In this document: positions 17,775 through 26,506 of the stretch, one piece after another
Layout of the letters: each line of letters begins with the position of its first letter
Position numbering within the stretch: the first letter of the stretch is position 1
Source of the DNA: Luteibacter sp. 9135
GTDB taxonomy: Bacteria > Pseudomonadota > Gammaproteobacteria > Xanthomonadales > Rhodanobacteraceae
Length of the DNA stretch: 64,000 nt
NCBI RefSeq assembly: GCF_000745005.1
Contig: NZ_JQNB01000001.1
Location: 2,845,501 to 2,909,500, forward strand
Reading direction: 5' to 3'
Translations under genes and position numbers: made by a program
Notes under the pieces: model-generated
The model's input: only the letters and a program-made list of their open reading frames with translations
Databases searched by the model: none
Told to the model about the DNA's origin: nothing

Positions 17775-18769
17775 TCATCGGTCTATCGGGGACGCAACTG
17801 GAGCCGCACGAGCACGTCTTGCTGACGGCCCACGGCGTGTCCGGGGTGATCCTCTTCTCGCGCAACTTCGCCTCGCGCGAGCAGGTCACGGCCCTGATCG
17901 ACCACGTGCGTCAGGTGGCCGGCGATGAGATCCTCATCTGCGTGGACCAGGAAGGCGGCCGCGTGCAGCGCTTCCGCGAAGGATTCACGCGGCTACCGCC
18001 GTTGTCCGCGCTGGGCAGGCTGCACGACAGCGACCCCGGCGCCGCGATCGACCGGGCCGAGGAACACGCGTGGATCATGGCCAGCGAGATGCGCGCCATC
18101 GGCGTCGATTTCAGTTTCGCACCCGTGGCCGACCTCGAACGCGGCAACGCCGCCATCGGCAACCGGGCGCTGCATGCGGACCCGGCGGTTGCCGCCGAGC
18201 TGGTCCAGGCCTACGTGCGCGGCATGCACCTGGGCGGCATGGCCGCCGTGCTCAAGCACTTCCCCGGGCATGGCTCGGTGCGCGAGGACACGCATCTCGC
18301 ATCCGCCGTCGATCCGCGCAGCAAGCACGATATCTTCGCGACCGACCTGCAGCCCTTCATCGCCGGCATCGAGGCACGTGCCGAGGCCGTCATGGCGGCG
18401 CATGTCGTCTATACCGCGGTGGACGACCAGCCAGCCGGTTACTCGCACGTGTGGATCGAGGAGATCCTGCGCGGTGAGCTCGGGTTCGGCGGTTGCGTCG
18501 TCGGCGACGACATCAGCATGGCCGCCGCCGGCAGTGTCGGCGGCGTGGCCGCCCGCGTGGCCGCCAACCTCGATGCGGGTTGCGACCTCGTACTCGCCTG
18601 TTTTCCCGATGTCGTTCCCGAGGCGATCGTGGCGGTGCAGCACCGTCGCCCTTCACCGGTCGAACGTATCGCCCCGCTGCGCGGTGCGATCGGTTCCACC
18701 TGGGAAGGCCTCGTCCACAATCCCCAGCGCGATCGATTCATCGCGCGCGTGACCGCCTTGGAGCCCTGA
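17768..18769 (+). CDS. nagZ: Beta-N-acetylhexosaminidase NagZ
   Basis: A 333-residue glycoside hydrolase family 3 enzyme acting in the cytoplasm on muropeptides, removing GlcNAc from anhydro-MurNAc peptides. Seen are GVILFSRNF, the CVDQEGGRVQR strand, and the diagnostic KHFPGHGSVREDTH loop carrying the catalytic His/Asp dyad. The nucleophile is the Asp in VVGDDISM. The ATG at 17768 fits the family N-terminus (MLIIGLSGTQL). Confidence 0.96.
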   Translation: MLIIGLSGTQLEPHEHVLLTAHGVSGVILFSRNFASREQVTALIDHVRQVAGDEILICVDQEGGRVQRFREGFTRLPPLSALGRLHDSDPGAAIDRAEEHAWIMASEMRAIGVDFSFAPVADLERGNAAIGNRALHADPAVAAELVQAYVRGMHLGGMAAVLKHFPGHGSVREDTHLASAVDPRSKHDIFATDLQPFIAGIEARAEAVMAAHVVYTAVDDQPAGYSHVWIEEILRGELGFGGCVVGDDISMAAAGSVGGVAARVAANLDAGCDLVLACFPDVVPEAIVAVQHRRPSPVERIAPLRGAIGSTWEGLVHNPQRDRFIARVTALEP

Positions 18770-18776
18770 TCCGATC

Positions 18777-19328
18777 ATGACCACCACCACCGCCTCGCTC
18801 GACCATGCGCTTGCGCACTCCGACATCCTCTTCAATCGCGAACAGCTCGACACCGAGATCGCCCGCATGGGCCGCGAGATCGACCACGCGCTCGACGGCG
18901 AAGTGCCGGTGTTCCTCACCGTGATGCACGGCGCGCTGGTGTTCGCCGGCCAGCTGGCGCTGTCGATACGCACGGACCTCGAGTTCGACTACGTGCACGC
19001 CACGCGTTACCGCGGGGAAACCAGCGGCAGCGACCTGCACTGGCTGCGTCGTCCGGAAGTGCCGCTGCACGAGCGCACGGTGCTGCTGGTGGACGACATC
19101 CTCGATGAAGGCCATACGCTGAAGGCGGTGCGCGATGCGTGCGTCGAGATGGGCGCGAAGCGGGTGTTGCTGGCCGTGCTTTGCACCAAGCGCCACGATC
19201 GCCGCGCGCATGGCATCGAGGCCGATTTCAACGGCGTGGACCTGCCCGATCGCTACGTGTTCGGGTACGGCATGGATTACCACGAGCAGGCGCGTAACCT
19301 GCCCGCCATCCACGCGTTGAAGGACTGA
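18777..19328 (+). CDS. hpt: Hypoxanthine-guanine phosphoribosyltransferase
   Basis: A 183-residue purine salvage enzyme. The PRPP-binding loop VLLVDDILDEGHTLKAV and the PPi loop region FLTVMHGALVFAG are both clear, and FGYGMDY near the end is typical of the family. It starts 7 bases after nagZ and ends 5 bases before the methylthioinosine phosphorylase. That enzyme releases hypoxanthine, the substrate of Hpt, which makes the neighbourhood functionally coherent. Confidence 0.94.
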   Translation: MTTTTASLDHALAHSDILFNREQLDTEIARMGREIDHALDGEVPVFLTVMHGALVFAGQLALSIRTDLEFDYVHATRYRGETSGSDLHWLRRPEVPLHERTVLLVDDILDEGHTLKAVRDACVEMGAKRVLLAVLCTKRHDRRAHGIEADFNGVDLPDRYVFGYGMDYHEQARNLPAIHALKD

Positions 19329-19333
19329 TTCCG

Positions 19334-20080
19334 ATGAGCATCGACCTGGCCGTGATCGGTGGCAGTGGCCTCTATCAGTTCGAAGGCCTGGAAAACACCG
19401 AGCGGCACGCCGTGCAGACGCCGTTCGGCCCGGCCTCGGGTGACGTCGTGACGGGCGACTTCCGCGGCAGGCGGCTCGCCTTCCTCGCCCGTCACGGCGA
19501 AAGCCACACCGTGCCGCCGCATCGGGTGAACTACCGCGCCAACCTGTGGGCCCTGCATGCGATGGGCGCGCGGCGCGTGGTGGCCGTCAACGCCGTGGGC
19601 GGCATCCGCGACGACATGGGCCCCCGCACGCTGGTGGTGCCCGACCAGATCATCGATTACACGCATGGCCGCTACACCAGCTTCAACGATGTCGAGGGTG
19701 CCGAGGTGCGGCACATCGATTTCAGCGAGCCCTACAGCGCCGCACTGCGCCAGGCCCTGCTGGCCGCGGCGCGCGCCGAGGGCCTGGCGATCATCGATGG
19801 CGGTTGCCACGGCGTGACCCAGGGGCCGCGCCTGGAGACGCGCGCGGAGATCGCGCGGATGAAGCGCGACGGCTGCGACCTGGTCGGCATGACCGGCATG
19901 CCCGAGGCCGTGCTTGCCCGCGAGCTGGACCTGGAATTCGCCTGCCTGGCACTGGTGGCCAACTTCGCCGCCGGCGCCGGCGACGAGGCGGAGATCAGCA
20001 TCGAGGAAATCTTCGCCCACCTGGCCGCTGCGACGGCCAACGTTCCGGCTATTCTTGGGCGTTTGCTGGCAGTCTTGTAG
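19334..20080 (+). CDS. mtnP: S-methyl-5'-thioinosine phosphorylase (MTAP family)
   Basis: A 248-residue nucleoside phosphorylase of the PNP/MTAP family. Phosphate-site residues are visible in IGGSGLY and in ARHGESHTVPPHRVNYRANL. The base-site region is AVGGI and the ribose-site segment is GCHGVTQGPRLETRAEI, with MTGMPEAVLARELDL after it. In Pseudomonas-type gammaproteobacteria this family member acts on methylthioinosine rather than methylthioadenosine. The adjacent hpt supports that reading, but MTA activity is not excluded. The stop TAG lies at the edge of a REP-type repeat. Confidence 0.9.
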   Translation: MSIDLAVIGGSGLYQFEGLENTERHAVQTPFGPASGDVVTGDFRGRRLAFLARHGESHTVPPHRVNYRANLWALHAMGARRVVAVNAVGGIRDDMGPRTLVVPDQIIDYTHGRYTSFNDVEGAEVRHIDFSEPYSAALRQALLAAARAEGLAIIDGGCHGVTQGPRLETRAEIARMKRDGCDLVGMTGMPEAVLARELDLEFACLALVANFAAGAGDEAEISIEEIFAHLAAATANVPAILGRLLAVL

Positions 20081-20083
20081 GCA

Positions 20084-20237
20084 TTTCGCGGACATCGTCC
20101 GCTCCTACAACCGCGGATTGCGGGCATCGTATGTTTCCGCACTTCAGATCGCGGACATCGTCTGCTGCTACAACCGTGGATCGCGGACATCGTCCGCTCC
20201 TACGTGGCGCTGTGTAGGAGCGGACGATGTCCGCGAT
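20084..20237. repeat. REP-type palindromic repeat cluster, four copies
   Basis: Three direct copies of a unit reading ATCGCGGACATCGTCCGCTCCTAC lie at about 20084-20108, 20148-20173 (two mismatches) and 20180-20203. One exact inverted copy is at 20214-20237. The last two form a perfect 24-bp inverted repeat with a 10-base spacer, able to fold into a strong hairpin. This looks like a BIME-like array of the REP family common in Xanthomonadales. The rest of the gap up to 20422 shows no further structure I can support. Confidence 0.9.
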
Positions 20238-20422
20238 ACGCGAACCCTACGCCCGTTGCCATCCTGCGGTGCGATGACGTACGCCGAAACCAGGCATGAC
20301 GCGGCGGCCGATGCCGTGCGTCGCCCTGCGGCAACGTTGCGCGCGGGCTGCGGTGCATAGCCGACGCGATACCCCACCCTGGACCCGCAGCGGGCAGGGC
20401 GCGACTGGCCCACGCTAGCTCC

Positions 20423-20842
20423 ATGAAACCTCACTGCCACGGTGCCTCACTGATTGAATCACTGACTGCCCTGTCGGTGTTTGCCGTCGGCAGCGCGGCC
20501 AGCGGGGCGTGGTTCCACGCGTCGATGGCCATGGATGCGGCGGCATCGCGGACGATGGCCACCGTGACCGCCATCGCCGATCTGCGCGAGCGCATGCGCG
20601 CCAATCCGCTCGGTGTGTCAGGCGGTTCCTACAACGCCACCACGCCATCGGACGCCGGTTGCGCGGGCGGCTGCACGCCTGACCAGCTTGCCGCCGACGA
20701 CCTCGCGCGGTTCCGCGCCAGCCTTCGTCGGCACGTCGGATCGTCCACGGCGTCCGTCGTCCGCTGCGAGGACATCTCGGGCTGCCTCGTGCGTGTCACG
20801 CTCGGCCGCCATGTCGTCGCCGCCACATCGTTCCGGCCGTGA
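20423..20842 (+). CDS. Minor pilin, PilV-like
   Basis: A 139-residue protein with a type III prepilin leader: short basic MKPHCHGAS, then LIESLTALSVFAVGSAA with the conserved Glu at position +5 of the hydrophobic helix. A short C-terminal domain with four cysteines follows. PilV, PilW and PilX prime type IV pilus assembly from the tip. It is the first of three overlapping small pilin genes. The leader peptidase residue is Ala or Gly in HGAS, so the exact cleavage position is uncertain. Confidence 0.75.
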   Translation: MKPHCHGASLIESLTALSVFAVGSAASGAWFHASMAMDAAASRTMATVTAIADLRERMRANPLGVSGGSYNATTPSDAGCAGGCTPDQLAADDLARFRASLRRHVGSSTASVVRCEDISGCLVRVTLGRHVVAATSFRP

Positions 20843-21345
20843 GCCAGCACGGGTCTAGCCTCGTGGAACTGCTGGTCTCGCTCGCCGTGGCGGGCATGGT
20901 GGCAGCGGTCGTCGCGACGGGGGCAGGGGCGGCCGGTATGGCGTCGCGTCGTCATCTCGATCGGGTCCAGCGCGAGGATGCCGCGCGTATGGCGCTGGCC
21001 GTGCTCGCGGAGGATCTTGCCAACTCGTCCCGGTGGCTTGCCTGCACGGAGGCAAGGGACTGCGATGTCACCGTCAGGCATCGCCCGTATCGGTCGTATC
21101 TGCTGCACACGGACGTCGCGGACTGGTTGGTCGGTGACGGGCTGCGACGGTGCGTAAAGCAGTGCGAGTCACTGATCGAGGGGATCGTTCGCCTCGATGT
21201 CGTCGCCGACCTGCCCGATGCTGCCGGGCAGGTGAGACGCCTTCCGTTCCAGGAACGTCACAGGGACACGGCACGCCTGCTGGAGGTAGGCGTGATCCTC
21301 GCCGATGGCACGCGTTTTTCTCGCGTCGTGGCGAAACGCCAATGA
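20839..21345 (+). CDS. Minor pilin, PilW-like
   Basis: A 168-residue protein beginning MSQHGSSLVELLVSLAVAGMVAAVVATGA. This is a canonical prepilin leader (Gly, then SSLVE with Glu5) and helix. The GTG start overlaps the upstream TGA (GTGA), indicating coupling. The globular part is short compared with typical PilW (about 300 residues) and contains two Cys pairs. It is likely a pilus-tip component. Confidence 0.75.
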   Translation: MSQHGSSLVELLVSLAVAGMVAAVVATGAGAAGMASRRHLDRVQREDAARMALAVLAEDLANSSRWLACTEARDCDVTVRHRPYRSYLLHTDVADWLVGDGLRRCVKQCESLIEGIVRLDVVADLPDAAGQVRRLPFQERHRDTARLLEVGVILADGTRFSRVVAKRQ

Positions 21346-21539
21346 AGCGTCCGCGTGGTTGCGTACTGGTCTTCGTCTTGGTCATGCTGGCCGCTCTCAG
21401 CCTGATCGGTGCAGGCTTGTCACGCGGTGCGGCCTCGCGGCGCCTGGCCGCCGCCGAATACCGGGACCGCGTCTGCGTCGCCGTCGGGCATGACCGGGCT
21501 CGCTGGCAGGAGGATGTCGCCGCATGCGACCATCGGTAA
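21342..21539 (+). CDS. Tiny PilX/GspK-like minor pilin remnant
   Basis: A 65-residue protein (MKRPRGCVLVFVLVMLAALSLIGAGLSRG, then a basic 35-residue tail). The arrangement R-G-x-V-L-x(5)-L-x-L resembles the membrane helix at the start of PilX-type minor pilins, but nearly all of the globular domain is missing. The start is coupled to the previous gene through ATGA. It could be a minimal functional pilin or a truncated one. Confidence 0.6.
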   Translation: MKRPRGCVLVFVLVMLAALSLIGAGLSRGAASRRLAAAEYRDRVCVAVGHDRARWQEDVAACDHR

Positions 21540-21575
21540 AGGCGCAACCGGCGCGTCGTCGCACATGAGGGTTCC

Positions 21576-22607
21576 ATGGATCGCAGGCGGTTTCTTCAGG
21601 GGGCGACGGTCGCTTCGGGCATGGCGTTGACTGCCAAGGGTCTGGCGGCGGATGTGGCGGGCGCGGCGAAGCAGCCCCCGGCCGGCGGCATGCTGCCGCG
21701 CGTGTGTTCCACGTGGGACTTCGGCGTAGCCGCCAACCAGGCCGCGTGGAAGGTGCTCGCCGGCGGCGGTCGGTCGCTGGATGCGGTCGAAGCCGGCGCA
21801 CGCGTGCCCGAGGCCGACCTGCGCAACCACAGCGTGGGACGCGCCGGCTATCCCGACCGGGACGGCAAGGTCACGCTCGATGCCAGCATCATGGACGAGA
21901 ACGGCAACTGCGGCGCCGTCGCGGCGATCGAGCACATCGCGCATCCCATCTCCGTCGCGCGCCGCGTCATGGAGCGTACGCCGCACGTGCTGCTGGTCGG
22001 CGACGGCGCGCTGCAATTCGCGCTCGAGCAGGGCTTTCCCCGCGAGGAACTGCTTACGCCCGAGTCGGACAAGGCCTGGCACGAGTGGCTCAAGTCGGCG
22101 AAGTACAAGCCGGTGGCCAACAGCGAAGTGAAGAGTTACAACGCCGGTCCAGGCGGCACGCCGGGCGATGCCAGCAACCACGACACCATCGGCATGCTCG
22201 CCATCGATGCCAGGGGCAATCTCTCCGGTGCCTGCACCACCAGCGGCATGGCGTGGAAGCTGCACGGCCGTGTCGGCGACAGCCCGATCATCGGCGCAGG
22301 CCTGTATGTCGACAACGAGGTGGGCGCGGCAACCTCCACCGGCGTGGGCGAGGAAGTGATCCGTAACGTCGGCAGCTTCCTGGTCGTGGAATTGATGCGC
22401 CAGGGCCGATCACCCGAAGACGCCTGCCGCGAGGCGGTGGAACGCATCCTCCGGCGCAAGCCGCAGGCGAAGGATCTCCAGGTCGGCTTCCTCGCCCTCG
22501 ACAAGAAGGGCAACGTGGGCGCGTGGTCGATCCAGAAGGGCTTCTCGTACGCGGTGTGCGATGCGTCGAAGCAGGATGCCCTGCATCCCGGCAAGAGCAC
22601 CTACTGA
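21576..22607 (+). CDS. Tat-exported N4-glycosylasparaginase / isoaspartyl peptidase family Ntn hydrolase
   Basis: A 343-residue enzyme with a twin-arginine signal (MDRRRFLQGATVASG). The core shows CSTWDFGVAANQAAWKVL, then the autoprocessing site GDASNHDT-IGMLAID. Here Thr204 becomes the N-terminal nucleophile of the beta-chain. GACTTSGMAWKLHGRVGDSPIIGAGLY is the substrate-binding loop of aspartylglucosaminidases. The enzyme is expected in the periplasm, cleaving the GlcNAc-Asn bond or isoaspartyl peptides. The CutC gene starts 1 base after its stop. Confidence 0.9.
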   Translation: MDRRRFLQGATVASGMALTAKGLAADVAGAAKQPPAGGMLPRVCSTWDFGVAANQAAWKVLAGGGRSLDAVEAGARVPEADLRNHSVGRAGYPDRDGKVTLDASIMDENGNCGAVAAIEHIAHPISVARRVMERTPHVLLVGDGALQFALEQGFPREELLTPESDKAWHEWLKSAKYKPVANSEVKSYNAGPGGTPGDASNHDTIGMLAIDARGNLSGACTTSGMAWKLHGRVGDSPIIGAGLYVDNEVGAATSTGVGEEVIRNVGSFLVVELMRQGRSPEDACREAVERILRRKPQAKDLQVGFLALDKKGNVGAWSIQKGFSYAVCDASKQDALHPGKSTY

Positions 22608-22608
22608 G

Positions 22609-23325
22609 ATGGCGTTGCTCGAAGTGGCAGCCAATTCCGTCGCCTCGGCGTTCGCGGCGCAGGAAGGCGGCGCCGGGCGCATCGAACTGTGCGCCAGCCT
22701 GGAAGAGGGGGGTGTAACCCCCTCGCATGGCACGATCATGCTCGCGCGCGAGGGGCTGACCATCCCGCTCTATGTCCTTATCCGCCCGCGCGGGGGCGAC
22801 TTCCTCTACGAGAACATCGAGATCGAGTGCATGCTCGACGACATCGAACACTGCCGCGACCTGGGCTGCGACGGCGTCGTCGTCGGCGCGCTTACGGCGG
22901 AGGGCGACGTGGATACCGAGGCGTGCGCCTTGTTCGTGCGTGCGGCGGGCAGGATGGGCGTCACCTTCCATCGTGCCTTCGACCTGGTGCCCGATCGCCG
23001 TGAAGCCCTGGAAACCGTCATCGATCTCGGCTTCGAGCGGGTTCTCACATCGGGCGGCATGCAGAGTGCCGTGGCGGGCGCGGCCTCGATCGCGCAGCTG
23101 GTCGCGCAGGCCGGCGATCGTATCGTGGTGATGCCCGGCGCCGGCATCGAGCCGGGTAACGCCGACAACCTGCGGGCCGCGACGCGTGCGCGCGAGTTCC
23201 ATGCGTCGGCGAAGCGGCGGCTACCCTCGGGCATGCGGTCGCCGGCCGATGCACTGGGCATGGGCGCAGGCGAGACGCGTACCGACGTGGACACGGTAAG
23301 GGCCATCGTCGCCGCGCTGGCGTAG
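22609..23325 (+). CDS. cutC: CutC family protein
   Basis: A 238-residue TIM-barrel protein of the CutC family. Seen are LEVAANSVASAFAAQEGGAGRIELCASLEEGG, the strand YVLIRPRGGDF and the conserved VTFHRAFDLV with LTSGGMQSA. It was first linked to copper tolerance in E. coli, but the biochemical role remains unclear. I chose the ATG at 22609 because it fits the family start and lies next to the upstream stop. The stop codon TAG lies within the following repeat. Confidence 0.9.
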   Translation: MALLEVAANSVASAFAAQEGGAGRIELCASLEEGGVTPSHGTIMLAREGLTIPLYVLIRPRGGDFLYENIEIECMLDDIEHCRDLGCDGVVVGALTAEGDVDTEACALFVRAAGRMGVTFHRAFDLVPDRREALETVIDLGFERVLTSGGMQSAVAGAASIAQLVAQAGDRIVVMPGAGIEPGNADNLRAATRAREFHASAKRRLPSGMRSPADALGMGAGETRTDVDTVRAIVAALA

Positions 23326-23369
23326 GAGACCACGATGTGGGCTGGCGTAGGAGCCCACGATGTGGGCGA
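23322..23369. repeat. Short GTAGGAG...GTGGGC repeats after cutC
   Basis: Two tandem units (GTAGGAGACCACGATGTGGGC at 23322-23342 and GTAGGAGCCCACGATGTGGGC at 23347-23367) with internal CCCAC/GTGGG symmetry. The second can fold into a small hairpin. The first supplies the cutC stop codon. This is a second REP-like family distinct in sequence from the 20.1 kb cluster. Confidence 0.7.
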
Positions 23370-23423
23370 ACCCTCAGCCCACCTACAGCGAACGAGGCCA
23401 TGCACAACATCCAGGCGAGCGCT

Positions 23424-24071
23424 CTAAACCTTGACCGGCAACAGCCCCCCCGGTGTCACCGCGACAATGCGGCGGCCGGGCGCGGGCGGCGTCTCGTGCA
23501 GGCCGGTGAGGGTGCCGAAGGCCGGCAGCATGCCGACGTGGCGGTCGAACACGAAGGCGGGCAGGCGATGCTTGCGCCAGCCGTCGCGCACCACGACCCC
23601 CGGGTGCACGTGGCCCGATAGCGTGTAGCCATCGGCATGCGGCTCGGGATGATGGGCCAGCACGAACGGTGGCGCATGCATGCGATCCGGCCGCACCTCC
23701 ACGCCCAGCGTGCCCACGTCGAAGTGCCGGTCGTGGTTGCCGGCGACAAGTATCATCGCCACCCCGGCATGTGCCTCGCGCCAGGCGCGCACACGCGAAA
23801 CCCACGCGCTGCGTTCCGTCGCGGCGCCGTGCACCATATCGCCCAACACGACCAGCGTTTCCGGCTGGAACGTGGCGATCAGCGCGTCCAGGCGTGCCAG
23901 GTCGTCGTCCGTATCGCCGCTGGGCACCGCGATGCCGGCACGGCGGAACACGGCGCCCTTGCCGAAGTGCACGTCGGTGACCATGAGCGTGCGTCGGGCC
24001 GACCAGTGGATCGCACGTTCGCCATGCAACGTGAGCCGTTCGCCGGCCACCTCGATGTCCAGTGTGTTCAT
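23424..24071 (-). CDS. pdeM: Ligase-associated phosphoesterase PdeM
   Basis: A 215-residue metallophosphoesterase. Metal-binding motifs run in order: VTDVHFGKG (D-x-H), VLGDMVHGA (GD), AGNHDRH (GNHD), LAHHPEPH and SGHVHPG. It is the last gene of the four-gene repair operon. Its ATG overlaps the helicase stop (ATGA). In Pseudomonas the homologous operon encodes helicase, ligase, MBL nuclease and this phosphoesterase as a DNA repair unit. Confidence 0.92.
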   Translation of the reverse strand: MNTLDIEVAGERLTLHGERAIHWSARRTLMVTDVHFGKGAVFRRAGIAVPSGDTDDDLARLDALIATFQPETLVVLGDMVHGAATERSAWVSRVRAWREAHAGVAMILVAGNHDRHFDVGTLGVEVRPDRMHAPPFVLAHHPEPHADGYTLSGHVHPGVVVRDGWRKHRLPAFVFDRHVGMLPAFGTLTGLHETPPAPGRRIVAVTPGGLLPVKV

Positions 24072-26506
24072 GATCCGGCGCCTGCTTCCAGCTTGGCCAG
24101 CATGCGTTCGACACGGCTCTTCCAGTCGTCGGCGGCGATGCCGCCACGTAGTCGCTCCACCCATAGTGGAAACGCCAGCGGGCTGAGCCGCTTGGGCTCG
24201 TTCCACAGCAGCTGCGCACGCGCGATGCGCACCAGGCAATGGCGCAGGCGCGTGTAGTCGAGCTGTTGGTCGAGCACTTCGCGTTCGGCCTGCCACAGCA
24301 GGGGATGCTCGGGATCGTGACGACGCAGCACGTCGTACAGCAAGCCACTGGATGCCTGCAGCTGCCGCATCGTCTTGTTGTGCGCCGGGTAGCCGTTGAA
24401 GACCAGCCCGGCGACACGCGCGATCTCACGGAACTGGCGCTTGGCCAGCTCCGACAGGTTGACGCTTGCACGGATGTCGCTGCGCAGGCCTTGCGGATGC
24501 AGCAGGACGCGCATCGCTTCCGCGTCCAGTGCGGGCATGCGCGCGGCCGTGATCGTGAGCCCGTAGTCGTTGACGGCGTAGCCGTAGTCGCCCGGCTGGA
24601 TGCGCGCGAGGCGCAGCGCGAGTACGGCGGCCAGGCCCTCGTGTGCCAGCCGGCCCGCGAACGGGTAGACGAACAGGTAATCGCCCTCGCGGGTGCGTGT
24701 TCGCTCGCACAGCGTGGCATCCATGGACGGCACGCTGGATTGCCGGCGCTGGATATCCAGCAAGGGGGCGAGGGCGCGCATCTCGGCTTCGCGGCCTTCG
24801 CCGGCCAGCGTGCGACGCAGTTCGTCGGACAGTTCGCCCGACAGAGGCAGCCGACCGCCCATCCAGCGCGGCACGCCACCGCGGCGGTTGGGTGCGGGGC
24901 GCACGTAGGCGGTCATGTCGCGCACGCGCACCAGTTCGAGGTGGCGGCCGGCGAAGAGGAAGCGATCGCCGGGACGCAGGCGCGACAGGAAACTCTCTTC
25001 CACCGTGCCCAGCCGCGCGCCCTTCATGTAACGCACGGCCAGGCTACCGTCCGACGTGATCGTGCCGATGGACAGACGGTGCATACGGGCGACGCGACCG
25101 CTCTCGACATGGAAGCGGCCTTCCGTATCGGCCAGCTTGCGATACTCCGGGTAACTGGCGAGCGCGGAGCCACCGGTGCGCAGATAGGACAGCACGGCGT
25201 CGAAACGCTCGCGCGGTAGCGAGGCGTACGCCAGCGACGAGGTGATCTCCGTGTAGGCCTCATCGGCCGTGAAGCCGCCGCCCAGTGCCATCGTCAGCAG
25301 GTGCTGGGCCAGCACGTCCAGGCAGCCGCGCATCGGGTGACGCGGCTCCAGGTGACCTTCGGCCAGTGCGCGTCGCGCGGCGGCGATCTCGGCCAGCTCG
25401 AGCAGGTGGGTGGGTACGCACAGGATCTTCGAAGGCAGCCCCGGCCGGTGGCCGCTGCGCCCGGCGCGCTGGAGCAGGCGGGCGACGCTTTTCGGGCTGC
25501 CGATCTGGATCACCCGCTCCACGCTGGCAAAATCCACGCCCAGGTCGAGGCTGGACGTGGCGACCACGCAACGCAGTGCGCCCTGGCGCAGTTTTTCCTC
25601 GGTAGCCAGGCGCAACTTCGGATCGATCGAGCCGTGATGAAGCGCCAGCGATTCGGGTGCCTCCGGCCATACCGAGGCCAGCGCTTCGTGCCACAGCTCC
25701 GCCTGCGAGCGCGTGTTGGCGAAGACGAGGCTGCTGCGGGCGTCCAGCACGGCTTTCAACACACGCGGCAGTTGCGACAGGCCAAGGTGCCCGGCCCACG
25801 GGAAGCGCTCGCCACCTTCCGGCAGGGCAGTCTCGATCACGGTCTTCTTGCGGCCACCGCCACCGATCAGCACGCCGTCGCCGGATAGCGCGTGCAGGGC
25901 TTCGTCCAGGTTGCCCAGCGTGGCCGAGAGGCCCCAGGTGCGCAGTTGCGGCAGCCAGTGGCGCAGGCGCGTGAGTCCCAGTTGCAGCAGGATGCCGCGC
26001 TTGTTGCCGAGCAGTTCGTGCCATTCGTCCACCACGATGCCGCGCAGCGAGGCGAACCGCTCGCGCGCATCGGGGTAGCTGAGCAGCAGCGCGAGGCTTT
26101 CCGGCGTGGTTACCAGCAGTTCGCAGGCACCCCGGCGCAGGCGGGCGCGCTCGGCGCTGCCGCTGTCGCCCGTGCGGCGAAGCACCCGCCACGGTAGCTC
26201 CATCGCCTCGACGGCGGCGGTGAGGTGTTGCGCGGTGTCGGTGGCCAGCGAACGCAGCGGCGTGATCCAGAGCAACTGCAACCCGCTCTGCGGACGCAGC
26301 ACGGCGTCGATCAGCGGGCCGCCGGCCGCTGCCAGGGTCTTGCCGGTGCCGGTGGGTGCATGGATAAGACCGTTACGGCCTTCGGCCCATGCGCGCCATG
26401 CCGCGCGCTGGAACGCGGCGGGTTTTCGTTCCTGCGTGGCGAACCACGCGACGAGGCGTGCCTCAGCCCGCCGCCAGGCGGCGGAGGTCGTCGAGTTTGT
26501 CGGCAT
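24068..26506 (-). CDS. Ligase-associated Lhr-type DEXH helicase
   Basis: An 812-residue Lhr-core helicase. Visible motifs are the Q-motif region AFQRAAWRAW, Walker A APTGTGKTLAA, DEWH (motif II), LSATLGN (motif III), VATSSLDLGVDFASVERV and the QRAGRSGHRPG motif VI. The winged-helix and Lhr-specific C-terminal domains follow. The first good start is the ATG at 26506, inside the end of the ligase gene (44-base overlap); a short-protein start after the ligase stop is not available. It unwinds duplexes 3'-5' in repair. Confidence 0.92.
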   Translation of the reverse strand: MPTNSTTSAAWRRAEARLVAWFATQERKPAAFQRAAWRAWAEGRNGLIHAPTGTGKTLAAAGGPLIDAVLRPQSGLQLLWITPLRSLATDTAQHLTAAVEAMELPWRVLRRTGDSGSAERARLRRGACELLVTTPESLALLLSYPDARERFASLRGIVVDEWHELLGNKRGILLQLGLTRLRHWLPQLRTWGLSATLGNLDEALHALSGDGVLIGGGGRKKTVIETALPEGGERFPWAGHLGLSQLPRVLKAVLDARSSLVFANTRSQAELWHEALASVWPEAPESLALHHGSIDPKLRLATEEKLRQGALRCVVATSSLDLGVDFASVERVIQIGSPKSVARLLQRAGRSGHRPGLPSKILCVPTHLLELAEIAAARRALAEGHLEPRHPMRGCLDVLAQHLLTMALGGGFTADEAYTEITSSLAYASLPRERFDAVLSYLRTGGSALASYPEYRKLADTEGRFHVESGRVARMHRLSIGTITSDGSLAVRYMKGARLGTVEESFLSRLRPGDRFLFAGRHLELVRVRDMTAYVRPAPNRRGGVPRWMGGRLPLSGELSDELRRTLAGEGREAEMRALAPLLDIQRRQSSVPSMDATLCERTRTREGDYLFVYPFAGRLAHEGLAAVLALRLARIQPGDYGYAVNDYGLTITAARMPALDAEAMRVLLHPQGLRSDIRASVNLSELAKRQFREIARVAGLVFNGYPAHNKTMRQLQASSGLLYDVLRRHDPEHPLLWQAEREVLDQQLDYTRLRHCLVRIARAQLLWNEPKRLSPLAFPLWVERLRGGIAADDWKSRVERMLAKLEAGAGS

